Both the position numbers and the translations under genes were made by a program. Of a DNA stretch of 64,000 bases, positions 6,504 to 15,077 are shown piece after piece. The notes beneath the pieces were generated by a model. That model was not told where the DNA came from, did not search any database, and saw only the letters and a program-made list of their open reading frames with translations. The first letter of the stretch is position 1. Every line of letters starts with the position of its first letter. Origin of the DNA: CAVWDI01 sp046259385 (GTDB lineage Bacteria > Chloroflexota > Anaerolineae > Anaerolineales > UBA4823); contig JBJYWI010000157.1 in assembly GCA_046259385.1 (NCBI GenBank), positions 4,372 to 68,371 on the forward strand, in the 5' to 3' direction.

Positions 6504-9365
6504 ATGAGTAGATATATCCTGATTTTGATATGTGTGGGTTTGATTTTTGTTTTTCCAATGTATCAGGACAGCCAGGCTGCGACTGCCCCTATTTATGTTG
6601 ATCATACCGCGACTGGATTGAACAACGGCACTTCCTGGACAGATGCATACACCGATTTGCAGACCGCTCTTGGAGCTGCTTCCTCCACCGACTGGATCTG
6701 GGTAGCGGAGGGAACGTATATGCCGGGGACAGCCCGTACAGCAACCTTCCAAATTATAGACGGAGTTGAGGTATACGGCGGATTTCCAAACGGCGGAGGT
6801 GACGGAACCTTTGCAGCGCGTGATTGGAAAACTCACCCGACAATATTTAATGGAAGCGTATACAATAATTACCATGTGGTGACAACAAACGGTGTTGGTG
6901 ACAGCACCATTCTGGATGGTTTTGTCATCAAGGGGGGGGACGCAGATGGTTCAGGAGCATCTGACTCGAGCTATGGGGGTGGGATGTATAATGCCTCTGC
7001 CAGTCCCACTATCCGCCATACGATTTTTGAGGACAACTATGCAATTTACGGGGGAGGCATGGCAAACTATATCGACAGCAATCCATTGCTGGTTGATCTG
7101 TACTTCATTCAGAATGAAGTCCTGCTTGATGGAGGCGGGCTTTACAACCTTACCAGAAGCAGCCCGACGATTGTCAATACCGTGTTTAGAGGAAATACAG
7201 CCGATGAGGGCGGGGGTATTCATAACTATTACCTGAGCTCACCCCATCTGATTAATGTGGTTTTAAGCGGTAATCAGAGCACGTCCAACGGCGGAGGAAT
7301 CTTCAACCTTGATAAATGCGACCTCACCCTGGATAACGTGGTCATGACTGCGAATGAAGCCGGCAGCTGGGGTGGAGCGATGTATAACCATGTTGACAGT
7401 GATCCCCAATTTAGTAATAGTATTATCTACGGGAATACCGCCAGCTCATATCCCCAGATCAGCTATAGCGGAGTGATGACGATCAGTCATAGTATCCTTC
7501 AGGGAGGTTGTCCTGCTTCAGGCGCGACATGCATTAATTTATTGAGTTCGGATCCCCGATTTGTGCGCGCTGCGGATATCGGTTCTGATGGCGATTGGGG
7601 TACAGATGACGATGATTATGGAGACCAGCGTCTTGAATTTACTTCTCCTGCCATCGATGCGGGAGATAACCATCTCGTTCCCAGTGATAATTTTGATCTG
7701 GATGAGGATACAATCACCAGCGAATTAGTTCCCTTTGATCTCCAGGACAATACGCGTTTTACAGACGCCCCAACGGTACCTGATACAGGCAGTGGAACTG
7801 CCCCGATCATTGATATGGGTGCTTATGAAACCCCTCCGGAGGTGGTCTATGTGGATTTATCTGCAACCGGAGGCGCGGATAACGGGACGAGCTGGGGAAA
7901 CGCCTTTCTGGACCTTCAGGACGGGATGCATTGGGCAAAAAGCGGGCCAGTCCAGGTTTGGGTGGCTGAAGGTACATACCATCCGGGAACAAGGCGGTCT
8001 GATGCATTTAAGGCGGTTAATGATGTCGAGGTTTACGGAGGCTTTCCATCCGGCGGTAGCACATATGGAGGCAGAGATTGGCTGGAGAATGAAACCATTT
8101 TAAGCGGAGATATTGGGGTTGAATCGCATCATCTGGATAATAGCTACCATGTTGTAGATGTGAGCGGAGTGCGTAGTACAGCAGTTCTAGATGGATTTGT
8201 GATCAAACATGGTTACGCAAATGGTGCAGATCCAAGATTCTATAAGGGCGGTGGGATTTATAACAACCGCGGAGCGCCGACTCTGAAGAATTTAAAAATT
8301 ACCAGCAATCAAGCTGTCCACGGGGGTGGTTTGTACAATTACTACGGCAGTCCTACGTTGGAATCGATTTCTTTTATTTCAAACACTGCATCAAATGGAG
8401 GAGGCATCGACAGTGATGTCAGTGCAATTGATTATCAAGCCGCCAGATTTATTGGGAATCAGGCGTCAGGCAAAGGCGGCGGTATTAACAACGATGCGAC
8501 AAAACTCGCTATCCTGGGAGCGGTTTTTCAGGGAAATACTGCCAGTATCGGCGGAGGCATTTCAAGTGAAGATACCAGCGAGTTGGATCTGGTTGAGGTC
8601 TTATTTTTGAGAAACCATGCTGGTTCAAATGGCGGTGGTATCAGAAATATTATGGGTACAGAAGTCGATCTGATCAATGTCAGGTTTTTCGGAAATACCG
8701 CGGGCGGAGACGGAGGTGGGATTTTCAATGATGACAGCGATTCCACGATCGTCAATTCTTTGTTCAGCGGAAATGAGGCGGCTGTTTCAGGAGGGGGAAT
8801 TTATAATGTAAATACAAGCGCCCTGGAAATATTCAATTCCACTTTCAGCGGGAACAATTCAAATGGCTCCTTTGGTGGAGGGTTGGGGATCGGTTCCAGC
8901 ACTGTCACAATAAATAATTCAATTTTCTGGGGAAATACAGGTGGACAGATTACCCCAAATATGAGCACAGTTGATATCAGCTTTGCTAATCTGCAGTTTG
9001 GCTGCCCGCCTGCGCCGACGTCCTGTGACAATTTATTGCTACTCGATCCAAAATTCAGGCGAAGTCCTGATCCCGGGATTGATGGCAACTGGGGAACAAC
9101 GGATGACGACTATGGCGATTTGAAATTGGTTATGGATTCGGCTGCAATTGATGCGGGCGACAATAACACGGTGCCTGCGGATGCCTATGACCTGGATGGA
9201 GATGTCAATACTTCCGAAAAACTACCTATTGATCTGGACGGTCGGGCGCGATTTATGGATATCCCAAGCGTGGTAGACAGCGGTAGTGGAACCCCTCCTG
9301 TTGTTGATATGGGCGCTTATGAAAACCAGTTCCTTATCTTTAATCCTTTGATTTATAGAGAGTAG
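6504..9365 (+). CDS. large secreted right-handed beta-helix protein, internally duplicated
   Basis: The 953-residue product starts with a signal peptide (about 1-26). Two homologous halves follow. Each opens with Tyr-Val-Asp, then Asn-Gly-Thr-Ser-Trp, then Val-Ala-Glu-Gly-Thr-Tyr and Pro-Gly (near residues 30-75 and 447-500). Each half continues with many short Gly-Gly-Gly-Ile/Met-Tyr-Asn type coils typical of parallel beta-helix (pectate lyase-like) folds, and closes with an Asp/Gly-rich segment and a Pro-Ala-Ile-Asp-Ala-Gly-Asp block. Such proteins bind or cleave polysaccharides or act at the cell surface; no catalytic site could be identified. The C-terminus Asn-Pro-Leu-Ile-Tyr-Arg-Glu matches the subtilase tail. 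ATG 6504 is chosen over TTG 6501 because GGGAGG lies at 6492-6497. Confidence 0.85.
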   Translation: MSRYILILICVGLIFVFPMYQDSQAATAPIYVDHTATGLNNGTSWTDAYTDLQTALGAASSTDWIWVAEGTYMPGTARTATFQIIDGVEVYGGFPNGGGDGTFAARDWKTHPTIFNGSVYNNYHVVTTNGVGDSTILDGFVIKGGDADGSGASDSSYGGGMYNASASPTIRHTIFEDNYAIYGGGMANYIDSNPLLVDLYFIQNEVLLDGGGLYNLTRSSPTIVNTVFRGNTADEGGGIHNYYLSSPHLINVVLSGNQSTSNGGGIFNLDKCDLTLDNVVMTANEAGSWGGAMYNHVDSDPQFSNSIIYGNTASSYPQISYSGVMTISHSILQGGCPASGATCINLLSSDPRFVRAADIGSDGDWGTDDDDYGDQRLEFTSPAIDAGDNHLVPSDNFDLDEDTITSELVPFDLQDNTRFTDAPTVPDTGSGTAPIIDMGAYETPPEVVYVDLSATGGADNGTSWGNAFLDLQDGMHWAKSGPVQVWVAEGTYHPGTRRSDAFKAVNDVEVYGGFPSGGSTYGGRDWLENETILSGDIGVESHHLDNSYHVVDVSGVRSTAVLDGFVIKHGYANGADPRFYKGGGIYNNRGAPTLKNLKITSNQAVHGGGLYNYYGSPTLESISFISNTASNGGGIDSDVSAIDYQAARFIGNQASGKGGGINNDATKLAILGAVFQGNTASIGGGISSEDTSELDLVEVLFLRNHAGSNGGGIRNIMGTEVDLINVRFFGNTAGGDGGGIFNDDSDSTIVNSLFSGNEAAVSGGGIYNVNTSALEIFNSTFSGNNSNGSFGGGLGIGSSTVTINNSIFWGNTGGQITPNMSTVDISFANLQFGCPPAPTSCDNLLLLDPKFRRSPDPGIDGNWGTTDDDYGDLKLVMDSAAIDAGDNNTVPADAYDLDGDVNTSEKLPIDLDGRARFMDIPSVVDSGSGTPPVVDMGAYENQFLIFNPLIYRE

Positions 9366-9459
9366 GTTTGAATTGTTCTAAAGCGATATGTTTAATCCAG
9401 CTAATTCGATTAACCAGCTAGTCATACCAATGGCAATTCTGGCTGCTATTGCAGGTTTA

Positions 9460-9488
9460 TTGCTGCGGGAATAGTGATATGGTAGAAT
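9460..9488 (+). promoter_or_regulatory. promoter of the tRNA-Ser pair
   Basis: TTGCTG at 9460-9465 and TAGAAT at 9483-9488 with a 17-base spacer lie 34 bases before the first tRNA, a good position for a stable-RNA promoter. Predicted by eye. Confidence 0.5.
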
Positions 9489-9522
9489 TTTCTGACCCAG
9501 GAGAAATTCCTCCTGCTCATTT

Positions 9523-9612
<90 letters not shown>

Positions 9613-9661
9613 TGGAGAGCTGAAGCCTGGCTATCAGTTTGCATATTAAGAATTAAATACT

Positions 9662-9751
9662 GGGGAGGTGCCAGAGTGGTTGATTGGGGCCGCCTGCTAA
9701 GCGGTTGTCGGGGGAGAACCTCGACCGCGGGTTCGAATCCCGCCCTCCCCG
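9662..9751 (+). tRNA. tRNA-Ser (anticodon GCT)
   Basis: A 90-nt class II tRNA with acceptor stem GGGGAGG pairing with CCTCCCC at 9744-9750, anticodon loop CTGCTAA, long variable arm and T-loop GTTCGAATC. It reads AGC/AGU serine codons. It follows the TGA serine tRNA by 50 bases and probably shares its transcript. CCA is not encoded. Confidence 0.95.
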
Positions 9752-9755
9752 CTTG

Positions 9756-9786
9756 AAGTGCCCGTTGAAGATTCCGGGCACTTTTT
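9756..9786 (+). terminator. rho-independent terminator of the tRNA-Ser transcript
   Basis: AAGTGCCC (9756-9763) pairs with GGGCACTT (9776-9783), followed by a T run, 4 bases after the second tRNA. Confidence 0.8.
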
Positions 9787-9836
9787 ATACTGGTGAGGTA
9801 GATGATCTTCCTGTTTAATTCTTATGTGTTAAATCC

Positions 9837-11117
9837 ATGAAAAGATCCAGCATAGCAGCAGTGATAACGGGTATATTTGCAATCACCCTGGTGCTTGTAG
9901 TATGCCTTTTTTATCTGGTCTCTACAACTCCTTCTTTTGGAGCCCTGGGAGCCGAAGTATTGAGAAATTCAATCGGTGACAGGCCGGTCGCGATCCTGGA
10001 GATGGTATATCTGCAGGTACAGGATAATATCCAGCAAACCAGGTATGGTCTGGGTATTGAACAAGCCCAGGCGCCATGGGAGGTCGAGCAATACCAGACC
10101 CCAACCTCTTTAAAAAATGAGCCAACCGAAACCCTTATTGCAACAAGTCGATCGGAAAAGAAACAGCTGGCTGAATTTTTTGATGTATCAACACAATCTG
10201 CTGGTATGTATCAGGGTATAGGTTCACCGTCGGCCACTGCTGAACCTGCCACTCCTACCATCGAGCCTACACCGACACAGTGGCTTCCAGTTCAAATTGA
10301 AACTTCCGGTTCGCTGGAAGGAGAAGGTATCTGGTCTCCTTATATACATAATGCCGACGGGGAAACGGTCGCCTACCGGACTTTTGTGCAGCCGGATCCC
10401 GATCGACCTTATTCTATTGTCGCGATTGTTGCCTTTGACCTTTCAAAAATAAGATTGAACTATGTGCTTGGTTTTGAAGAGCCTTATAATCCAGAGGCTC
10501 CCAAGCGGTCGGGGAAAATACCTGAAGAGCACAAGACACCCGGTATCCTGCTGGCTGCATTCAATGGAGGTTTTAAATCACAGCATGGAGGGTCTGGAGC
10601 GATGCAGTCCGGCCTGGTTGTACTTCCGGCCCGGGACGGGCTGGGTACGGTGGCGATGTATCAGGATGGATCTCTGGAGTTGGGAGAGTGGGGCACAGAG
10701 ATTGTAGATACTGGTAATATGGCTGCCTGGAGGCAGAATGGCCCACTGGTAGTCCAGGATGGCGAGATAAATCCTAGGATATACAACAATGACCCCAAGG
10801 ATTGGGGCTATACAGTAGATGATGTCTCACCAACGCTGCGCTCTGCCCTGGGGATTTCTGAGGACCAGAGCACCCTGTATTATCTTGCTGGTCCGAAAAT
10901 GACTATGGAGGCTCTCGCCAAGAGTATGCTTGAAGTAGGGGTGTGGGATGGCATCCAGTTGGACATAAACAATTACTGGGTTCATTTTATAGCATACCCA
11001 CCGGACCTGGGCGATCTCCAGCCGGAACCCTTGCTACCCGAATTAATGATTGAGAATCTCGACCGTTACTTATACGCCTACGGTCGAGACTATTTTTATG
11101 TCACTCCGCGTTATTAA
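9837..11117 (+). CDS. membrane-anchored phosphodiester glycosidase (NAGPA-like) domain protein
   Basis: A 426-residue protein with one N-terminal membrane segment (about 9-33), a Thr/Pro-rich linker around residues 125-150, and a C-terminal NAGPA-type domain. The domain shows the family's Ala-Phe-Asn-Gly-Gly-Phe, then Gly-Leu-Val-Val near 260, and Asn-Gly-Pro-Leu-Val near 305. Family members cleave alpha-GlcNAc from phosphodiesters or act in cell-envelope carbohydrate metabolism; the substrate here is unknown. Topology suggests the domain is outside the membrane. It stands alone, downstream of the tRNA terminator and convergent with the ammonia-lyase gene. Confidence 0.78.
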   Translation: MKRSSIAAVITGIFAITLVLVVCLFYLVSTTPSFGALGAEVLRNSIGDRPVAILEMVYLQVQDNIQQTRYGLGIEQAQAPWEVEQYQTPTSLKNEPTETLIATSRSEKKQLAEFFDVSTQSAGMYQGIGSPSATAEPATPTIEPTPTQWLPVQIETSGSLEGEGIWSPYIHNADGETVAYRTFVQPDPDRPYSIVAIVAFDLSKIRLNYVLGFEEPYNPEAPKRSGKIPEEHKTPGILLAAFNGGFKSQHGGSGAMQSGLVVLPARDGLGTVAMYQDGSLELGEWGTEIVDTGNMAAWRQNGPLVVQDGEINPRIYNNDPKDWGYTVDDVSPTLRSALGISEDQSTLYYLAGPKMTMEALAKSMLEVGVWDGIQLDINNYWVHFIAYPPDLGDLQPEPLLPELMIENLDRYLYAYGRDYFYVTPRY

Positions 11118-11137
11118 GGATATGAATATGTGCAGAT

Positions 11138-12676
11138 CTATTCCAGGCTTCCGACTGCTTTCTCCACCTCTTCCAGTATTAGACCAGATTTAACAAGTTC
11201 TTTCATTTTGTTGTGGTCCGGATAAAGGGGGCGGTCTTCATCCAGATGTTCCACATGATCGCGTATCACACGGTGGGCAGTTTCAACACCAAGCCCCGGT
11301 TTTAGGGGGATGTCTGATTTCATTCGAAAATCAATTGCCTGGGCAGCAGCCATAAACTCAATTCCCAGTATGCCGTATGCGTTGTCCAGAATCTGCTCGT
11401 TTTTGATTGCGGTGTTCATGCCCATCGAAACGAAATCCTCCTGGTCTGCTGCAGCAGGGATAGAGCCGATTGAAGCTGGCATTGAAAGGATACGCTGCTC
11501 AACGATTAATGTGTCTGCCGTATACTGGCTCAGCATCATACCGGAGAACATACCTGCTCCCTTTGTTAAGAATGCTGGTAGTCCAACGCTTAATGCTGGA
11601 TTTGTGAGCCGATTCAACCGGCGTTCGGATAAAACGCTGACCATTGTGATTGCTGCTCCTGCCATGTCCATCGGAAGTGAAACCGGTGACCCCTGGAAGT
11701 TAGCCCCGGTCAGTGTCAGATTATATTCTGGAAGGAACAGCGGGTTATCGCCAACGCCATTAAGCTCGATTTCAACCTGACTTCTCGCAAAAGCCAGTGC
11801 GTCATGGGCTGCGCCGATCACCTGTGGTGAAGAGCGCATTGAATACGCATCCTGCACCTTCGTTTTGATTTTTCCTTTGATTAGATCGCTGCCTTGAATG
11901 CATTTATTGATAGCCTTTGCGCTTCTCACCGCCCCATTGAAACCTCGTTTTTCATGCAGCCTTACATCGTATGGCTTTAAGTTCGCAAGCAGCGCTTCAA
12001 GCGTCATCGAACAGGCTATTTCAGCCTGTTTTAACCAGCGGTTCATGTCGTAAAGCTGGAGAGCGCTCATTGAAGTTAATAGATTTGCCCCGTTTATTAC
12101 CGATAATCCGTCTCGGGCTTCTAAGCCTGGGATCTCGATTCCAGCTCTTCGAAAAGCTTCTGAGCCCAGGAGACGTTCTCCATTGTATAATGCTTCCCCT
12201 TCTCCCAGCATCAGGAGAGCGATCTGGGACATGGGCGCAAGATCCCCACACGCACCAACCGAACCTTTCTGGCATACTATTGGAGTTACACCCTTGTTTA
12301 ACATTTCAATTAAAGTCAGGGTAATATTGGGCCGGCACCCGGAGTTGCCGTGAGCGTGGACATTAATCCTACCTGCAATTGCTCCCCTGACATATTCAAC
12401 AGGAGCAGGTTCACCAATTCCAGCTGCGTGGTTATATACTAGAAACTTTTGAAATTCTTTGATCTGGTCATCAGATAAAACGACTTCGGAGAACTCTCCA
12501 ATTCCGGTATTCACCCCGTACATAATTTCATGTGCTTTAATCTTTTTCTCGAGCATTTCCCGGCATGTCTTGATCCGGTCGAGCGCTGCAGGGTGAAGTT
12601 CTACCTGCTCACCTGATCTGGCTATCCTTGTGAAATTTTCAAGTGTCAGCCCCGAGCCATCAAGCATGATGGTCAT
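11138..12676 (-). CDS. hutH: histidine ammonia-lyase family enzyme with Ala-Cys-Gly MIO triad
   Basis: Cytoplasmic MIO-dependent lyase of 512 residues (usual HAL length) that removes ammonia from histidine to give urocanate, or acts on a related amino acid. Conserved positions match the classical HAL numbering almost exactly: Tyr53 (Tyr-Gly-Val-Asn-Thr-Gly), His83 in the substrate-selectivity pair, Asn195, Tyr278, Arg281 and Glu413. The triad that cyclises to MIO is Ala142-Cys143-Gly144 instead of Ala-Ser-Gly. Gln-Glu-Asp-Phe replaces the common Gln-Glu-Asp-His, so another substrate is possible. AAGGAG stands 7 bases before the ATG at 12676. No hutU, hutI or hutG is nearby. Confidence 0.85.
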   Translation of the reverse strand: MTIMLDGSGLTLENFTRIARSGEQVELHPAALDRIKTCREMLEKKIKAHEIMYGVNTGIGEFSEVVLSDDQIKEFQKFLVYNHAAGIGEPAPVEYVRGAIAGRINVHAHGNSGCRPNITLTLIEMLNKGVTPIVCQKGSVGACGDLAPMSQIALLMLGEGEALYNGERLLGSEAFRRAGIEIPGLEARDGLSVINGANLLTSMSALQLYDMNRWLKQAEIACSMTLEALLANLKPYDVRLHEKRGFNGAVRSAKAINKCIQGSDLIKGKIKTKVQDAYSMRSSPQVIGAAHDALAFARSQVEIELNGVGDNPLFLPEYNLTLTGANFQGSPVSLPMDMAGAAITMVSVLSERRLNRLTNPALSVGLPAFLTKGAGMFSGMMLSQYTADTLIVEQRILSMPASIGSIPAAADQEDFVSMGMNTAIKNEQILDNAYGILGIEFMAAAQAIDFRMKSDIPLKPGLGVETAHRVIRDHVEHLDEDRPLYPDHNKMKELVKSGLILEEVEKAVGSLE

Positions 12677-12903
12677 AGTTATCTCCTTTTATTCAATGTT
12701 GATCCCATTTAATACAGCCGTTTAATCATTAGCTTAATCCATTTTATTTTTTTCTACAAGTGATTTGTGTATATACCAGTGAATGCAAAAAGCAGGTTAT
12801 CTTGGTATTTTTTTTAGTGGTAATATTGTCCCGTTTGGTGGATGCCTGGATTCCCGCCAATGTGAATATAAGATCAAGATTGGAATAGTGCAGGACTTCT
12901 AAA

Positions 12904-13872
12904 TTGAATAATCAGGGGAATGAAAATATTTCCAGGGGATATCTTATTTGCTTTACAGCGACAGCATTATGGTCGACGACGGCAATAATTATCCGCTATC
13001 TGATTCAAACCTATCAAATGCCTCCGCTGCTGCTTGCATTCTGGCGCGATTCTATAGTCTTTTTATCTCTTTTGGGGATATTTATTCTATTCAACCGGTT
13101 TGGATTTAGAATTTCGCAATCGAACATTCCCTTTTTCCTGCTTTATGGTTTTGTATTATCTGCATTTAACGCAGTCTGGACGATCTCAGTTGCTTTAAAT
13201 GGTGCTGCAGTATCGACCGTACTGGCTTACAGTTCTCCTGCTTTCACTGCGCTATTAGCTCGCTGGTTATTTAATGAAAAGCTTGGTCCTGTCAAGATTA
13301 CAGCAATATTGATGAGTTTTGTCGGGTGTTTCCTGATTGCCGGCGCGTATAATCTTGTCGAATGGCGTCTCAATCCATTGGGAATAGCGACGGGTCTAGT
13401 ATCTGGATTGCTTTTCGCATTGTATATCCTAATGGGCAAATCTTCCTCCAGGCGTTCGATTAATCCCTGGACAGCGATGCTATATTCCTTTGGTATTGCT
13501 GCGTTTTTTTTATTTTTTTATGTGATCATGCCGGTTCGCTGGCCAGAAGGTATTTCAAGCACAAACATTTTTTGGCTGGATGGAAAGGTGGCAGGTTGGC
13601 TGGTTTTGATTCTCCTGGCGGTTGGGCCGACGTTGGGGGGGTACGGCCTTTATACAGTCAGCATGACATATCTCCAAGCAAGCGTTGCCAGCCTGATCGC
13701 CACACTGGAACCTGTTCTGACCGCTTTGCTCGCTTATACCATGCTCGGTGAACGTTTTACCCTTATCCAAATTGTTGGCGGGATTATGATATCGCTTGGT
13801 GTTGTTGTATTGCGAATTGGGGAAAGGAATCCTCAGCAGACTATCCAAAAAGTTGCATCCGATCAGTCATAA
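12904..13872 (+). CDS. EamA/DMT-family membrane transporter
   Basis: A 322-residue protein with about ten hydrophobic helices in two repeated EamA halves, the drug/metabolite transporter fold that usually exports amino acids or other small molecules. The first half has Ala-Leu-Trp-Ser-Thr-Thr near residue 22, and the second half ends in the typical Leu-Glu-Pro-Val-Leu-Thr-Ala-Leu-Leu-Ala block near 263. Start is TTG at 12904 with AGGA about 10 bases before; no in-frame ATG exists before Met41. Its substrate cannot be told. Another DMT gene lies at 55390-56307. Confidence 0.82.
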   Translation: MNNQGNENISRGYLICFTATALWSTTAIIIRYLIQTYQMPPLLLAFWRDSIVFLSLLGIFILFNRFGFRISQSNIPFFLLYGFVLSAFNAVWTISVALNGAAVSTVLAYSSPAFTALLARWLFNEKLGPVKITAILMSFVGCFLIAGAYNLVEWRLNPLGIATGLVSGLLFALYILMGKSSSRRSINPWTAMLYSFGIAAFFLFFYVIMPVRWPEGISSTNIFWLDGKVAGWLVLILLAVGPTLGGYGLYTVSMTYLQASVASLIATLEPVLTALLAYTMLGERFTLIQIVGGIMISLGVVVLRIGERNPQQTIQKVASDQS

Positions 13873-14005
13873 ACACTTGGTGAATAAAAATGGAGAGAAA
13901 ACCTGAATGTTAACGAATATATTACTTACAAGTGGTATATTTTAGAAGTCCAGAAATTTTAATTCTAAGTTTTAATAATTAAACTCGAAAAAAGATAGCC
14001 AGATT

Positions 14006-15022
14006 ATGGAATATAAAGACTATTATAAAATTCTCGGGGTGAAGAAAAGTGCGAGTGCTGATGAGATAAAAAAAGCTTATCGCAAACTGGCTCGCAAGTA
14101 TCACCCTGATGTAAATCCCGGAGACAAGGCTGCGGAAGAAAAATTCAAGGAGATAAACGAGTCGTACGAAGTCTTGTCTGATGAGAAAAAGCGGCAAAAG
14201 TACGATCAATTTGGGTCACAATGGCAGCAGTACACCCGCGCGGGTGGTAGACCGGAGGATTTTGATTGGTCAGCATGGTCTTCTCAGCCTGGAGGCGGAA
14301 CTTATACCCGCAGGGTATCCCCTGAAGAATTTGAACAGATGTTTGGCGGGGGTTTCGGTGGATTCTCAGACTTTTTTGAGATGCTGTTTGGCGGGATGGG
14401 TGGAGCAGGTCCCACAGGCGCGCGTGGTTTTAGGACCGGCGGAGCAGGCGCCCAAGCATCCGGTTTTGAGGACATTTTCGGAGGTAATTACAGCGCCAGG
14501 GCTAGCCGTGGTCGAGACAGCGAACATAAAATTCAGATATCGCTTGAAGAAGCGTTTTCCGGTTCAACCCGCATTCTTCAGTGGGAAGGCGGCAGGAAAA
14601 TAGAGGCGAAGATCCCACCGGGCGTGAAAACCGGCTCGCGTATAAGACTGCGTGGCCAAGGTGAAAAAGGGGCAAGCGGTGGAGACGCCGGCGACCTTTT
14701 TTTACGGGTCGAAGTTCTCCCCCATAAGGAATTCCAGCGCGAGGGAAACAATCTGCGCGTGAATGTCCCAGTTGACCTGTATGCAATGCTCCTGGGCGGC
14801 GAGGTGGAGGTGCACTCACTGGACAGGACTGTTAAACTCACCATTCCACCCGAAACAGAAAATGGAAAGGTATTCAGGTTGAGCGGGCTCGGGATGCCCA
14901 AACTCAATAGCCCAAAAAACCGGGGAAACTTACTGGCAAAAGTTGAAGTCCAGTTACCGCAGAACCTGAATGAACAAGAAAAAAAGTTATTCAAGCAGCT
15001 GAAAGAGTTAAGGCGCGGTTAA
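14006..15022 (+). CDS. DnaJ-type co-chaperone without zinc finger (CbpA-like)
   Basis: J-domain protein of 338 residues. Residues 1-70 form the J domain with the essential His-Pro-Asp, which stimulates DnaK ATPase. A long Gly/Phe-rich linker (about 85-165) follows, then the C-terminal substrate-binding beta domains from about 170. The four-repeat Cys zinc finger of true DnaJ is absent, placing it with CbpA/type II J proteins. No dnaK or grpE is adjacent, so it is an extra co-chaperone. Confidence 0.88.
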   Translation: MEYKDYYKILGVKKSASADEIKKAYRKLARKYHPDVNPGDKAAEEKFKEINESYEVLSDEKKRQKYDQFGSQWQQYTRAGGRPEDFDWSAWSSQPGGGTYTRRVSPEEFEQMFGGGFGGFSDFFEMLFGGMGGAGPTGARGFRTGGAGAQASGFEDIFGGNYSARASRGRDSEHKIQISLEEAFSGSTRILQWEGGRKIEAKIPPGVKTGSRIRLRGQGEKGASGGDAGDLFLRVEVLPHKEFQREGNNLRVNVPVDLYAMLLGGEVEVHSLDRTVKLTIPPETENGKVFRLSGLGMPKLNSPKNRGNLLAKVEVQLPQNLNEQEKKLFKQLKELRRG

Positions 15023-15077
15023 TCCGGTTGTCAATCTATAGCAAGTTGAGGGTCTAATAACTCGCCGCCGCACCGGC

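Noticed and set aside
14502..14994. Long minus-strand frames opposite the DnaJ-like gene
   Set aside because: They are antisense shadows of a GC-rich coding region with clear J-domain homology on the plus strand.
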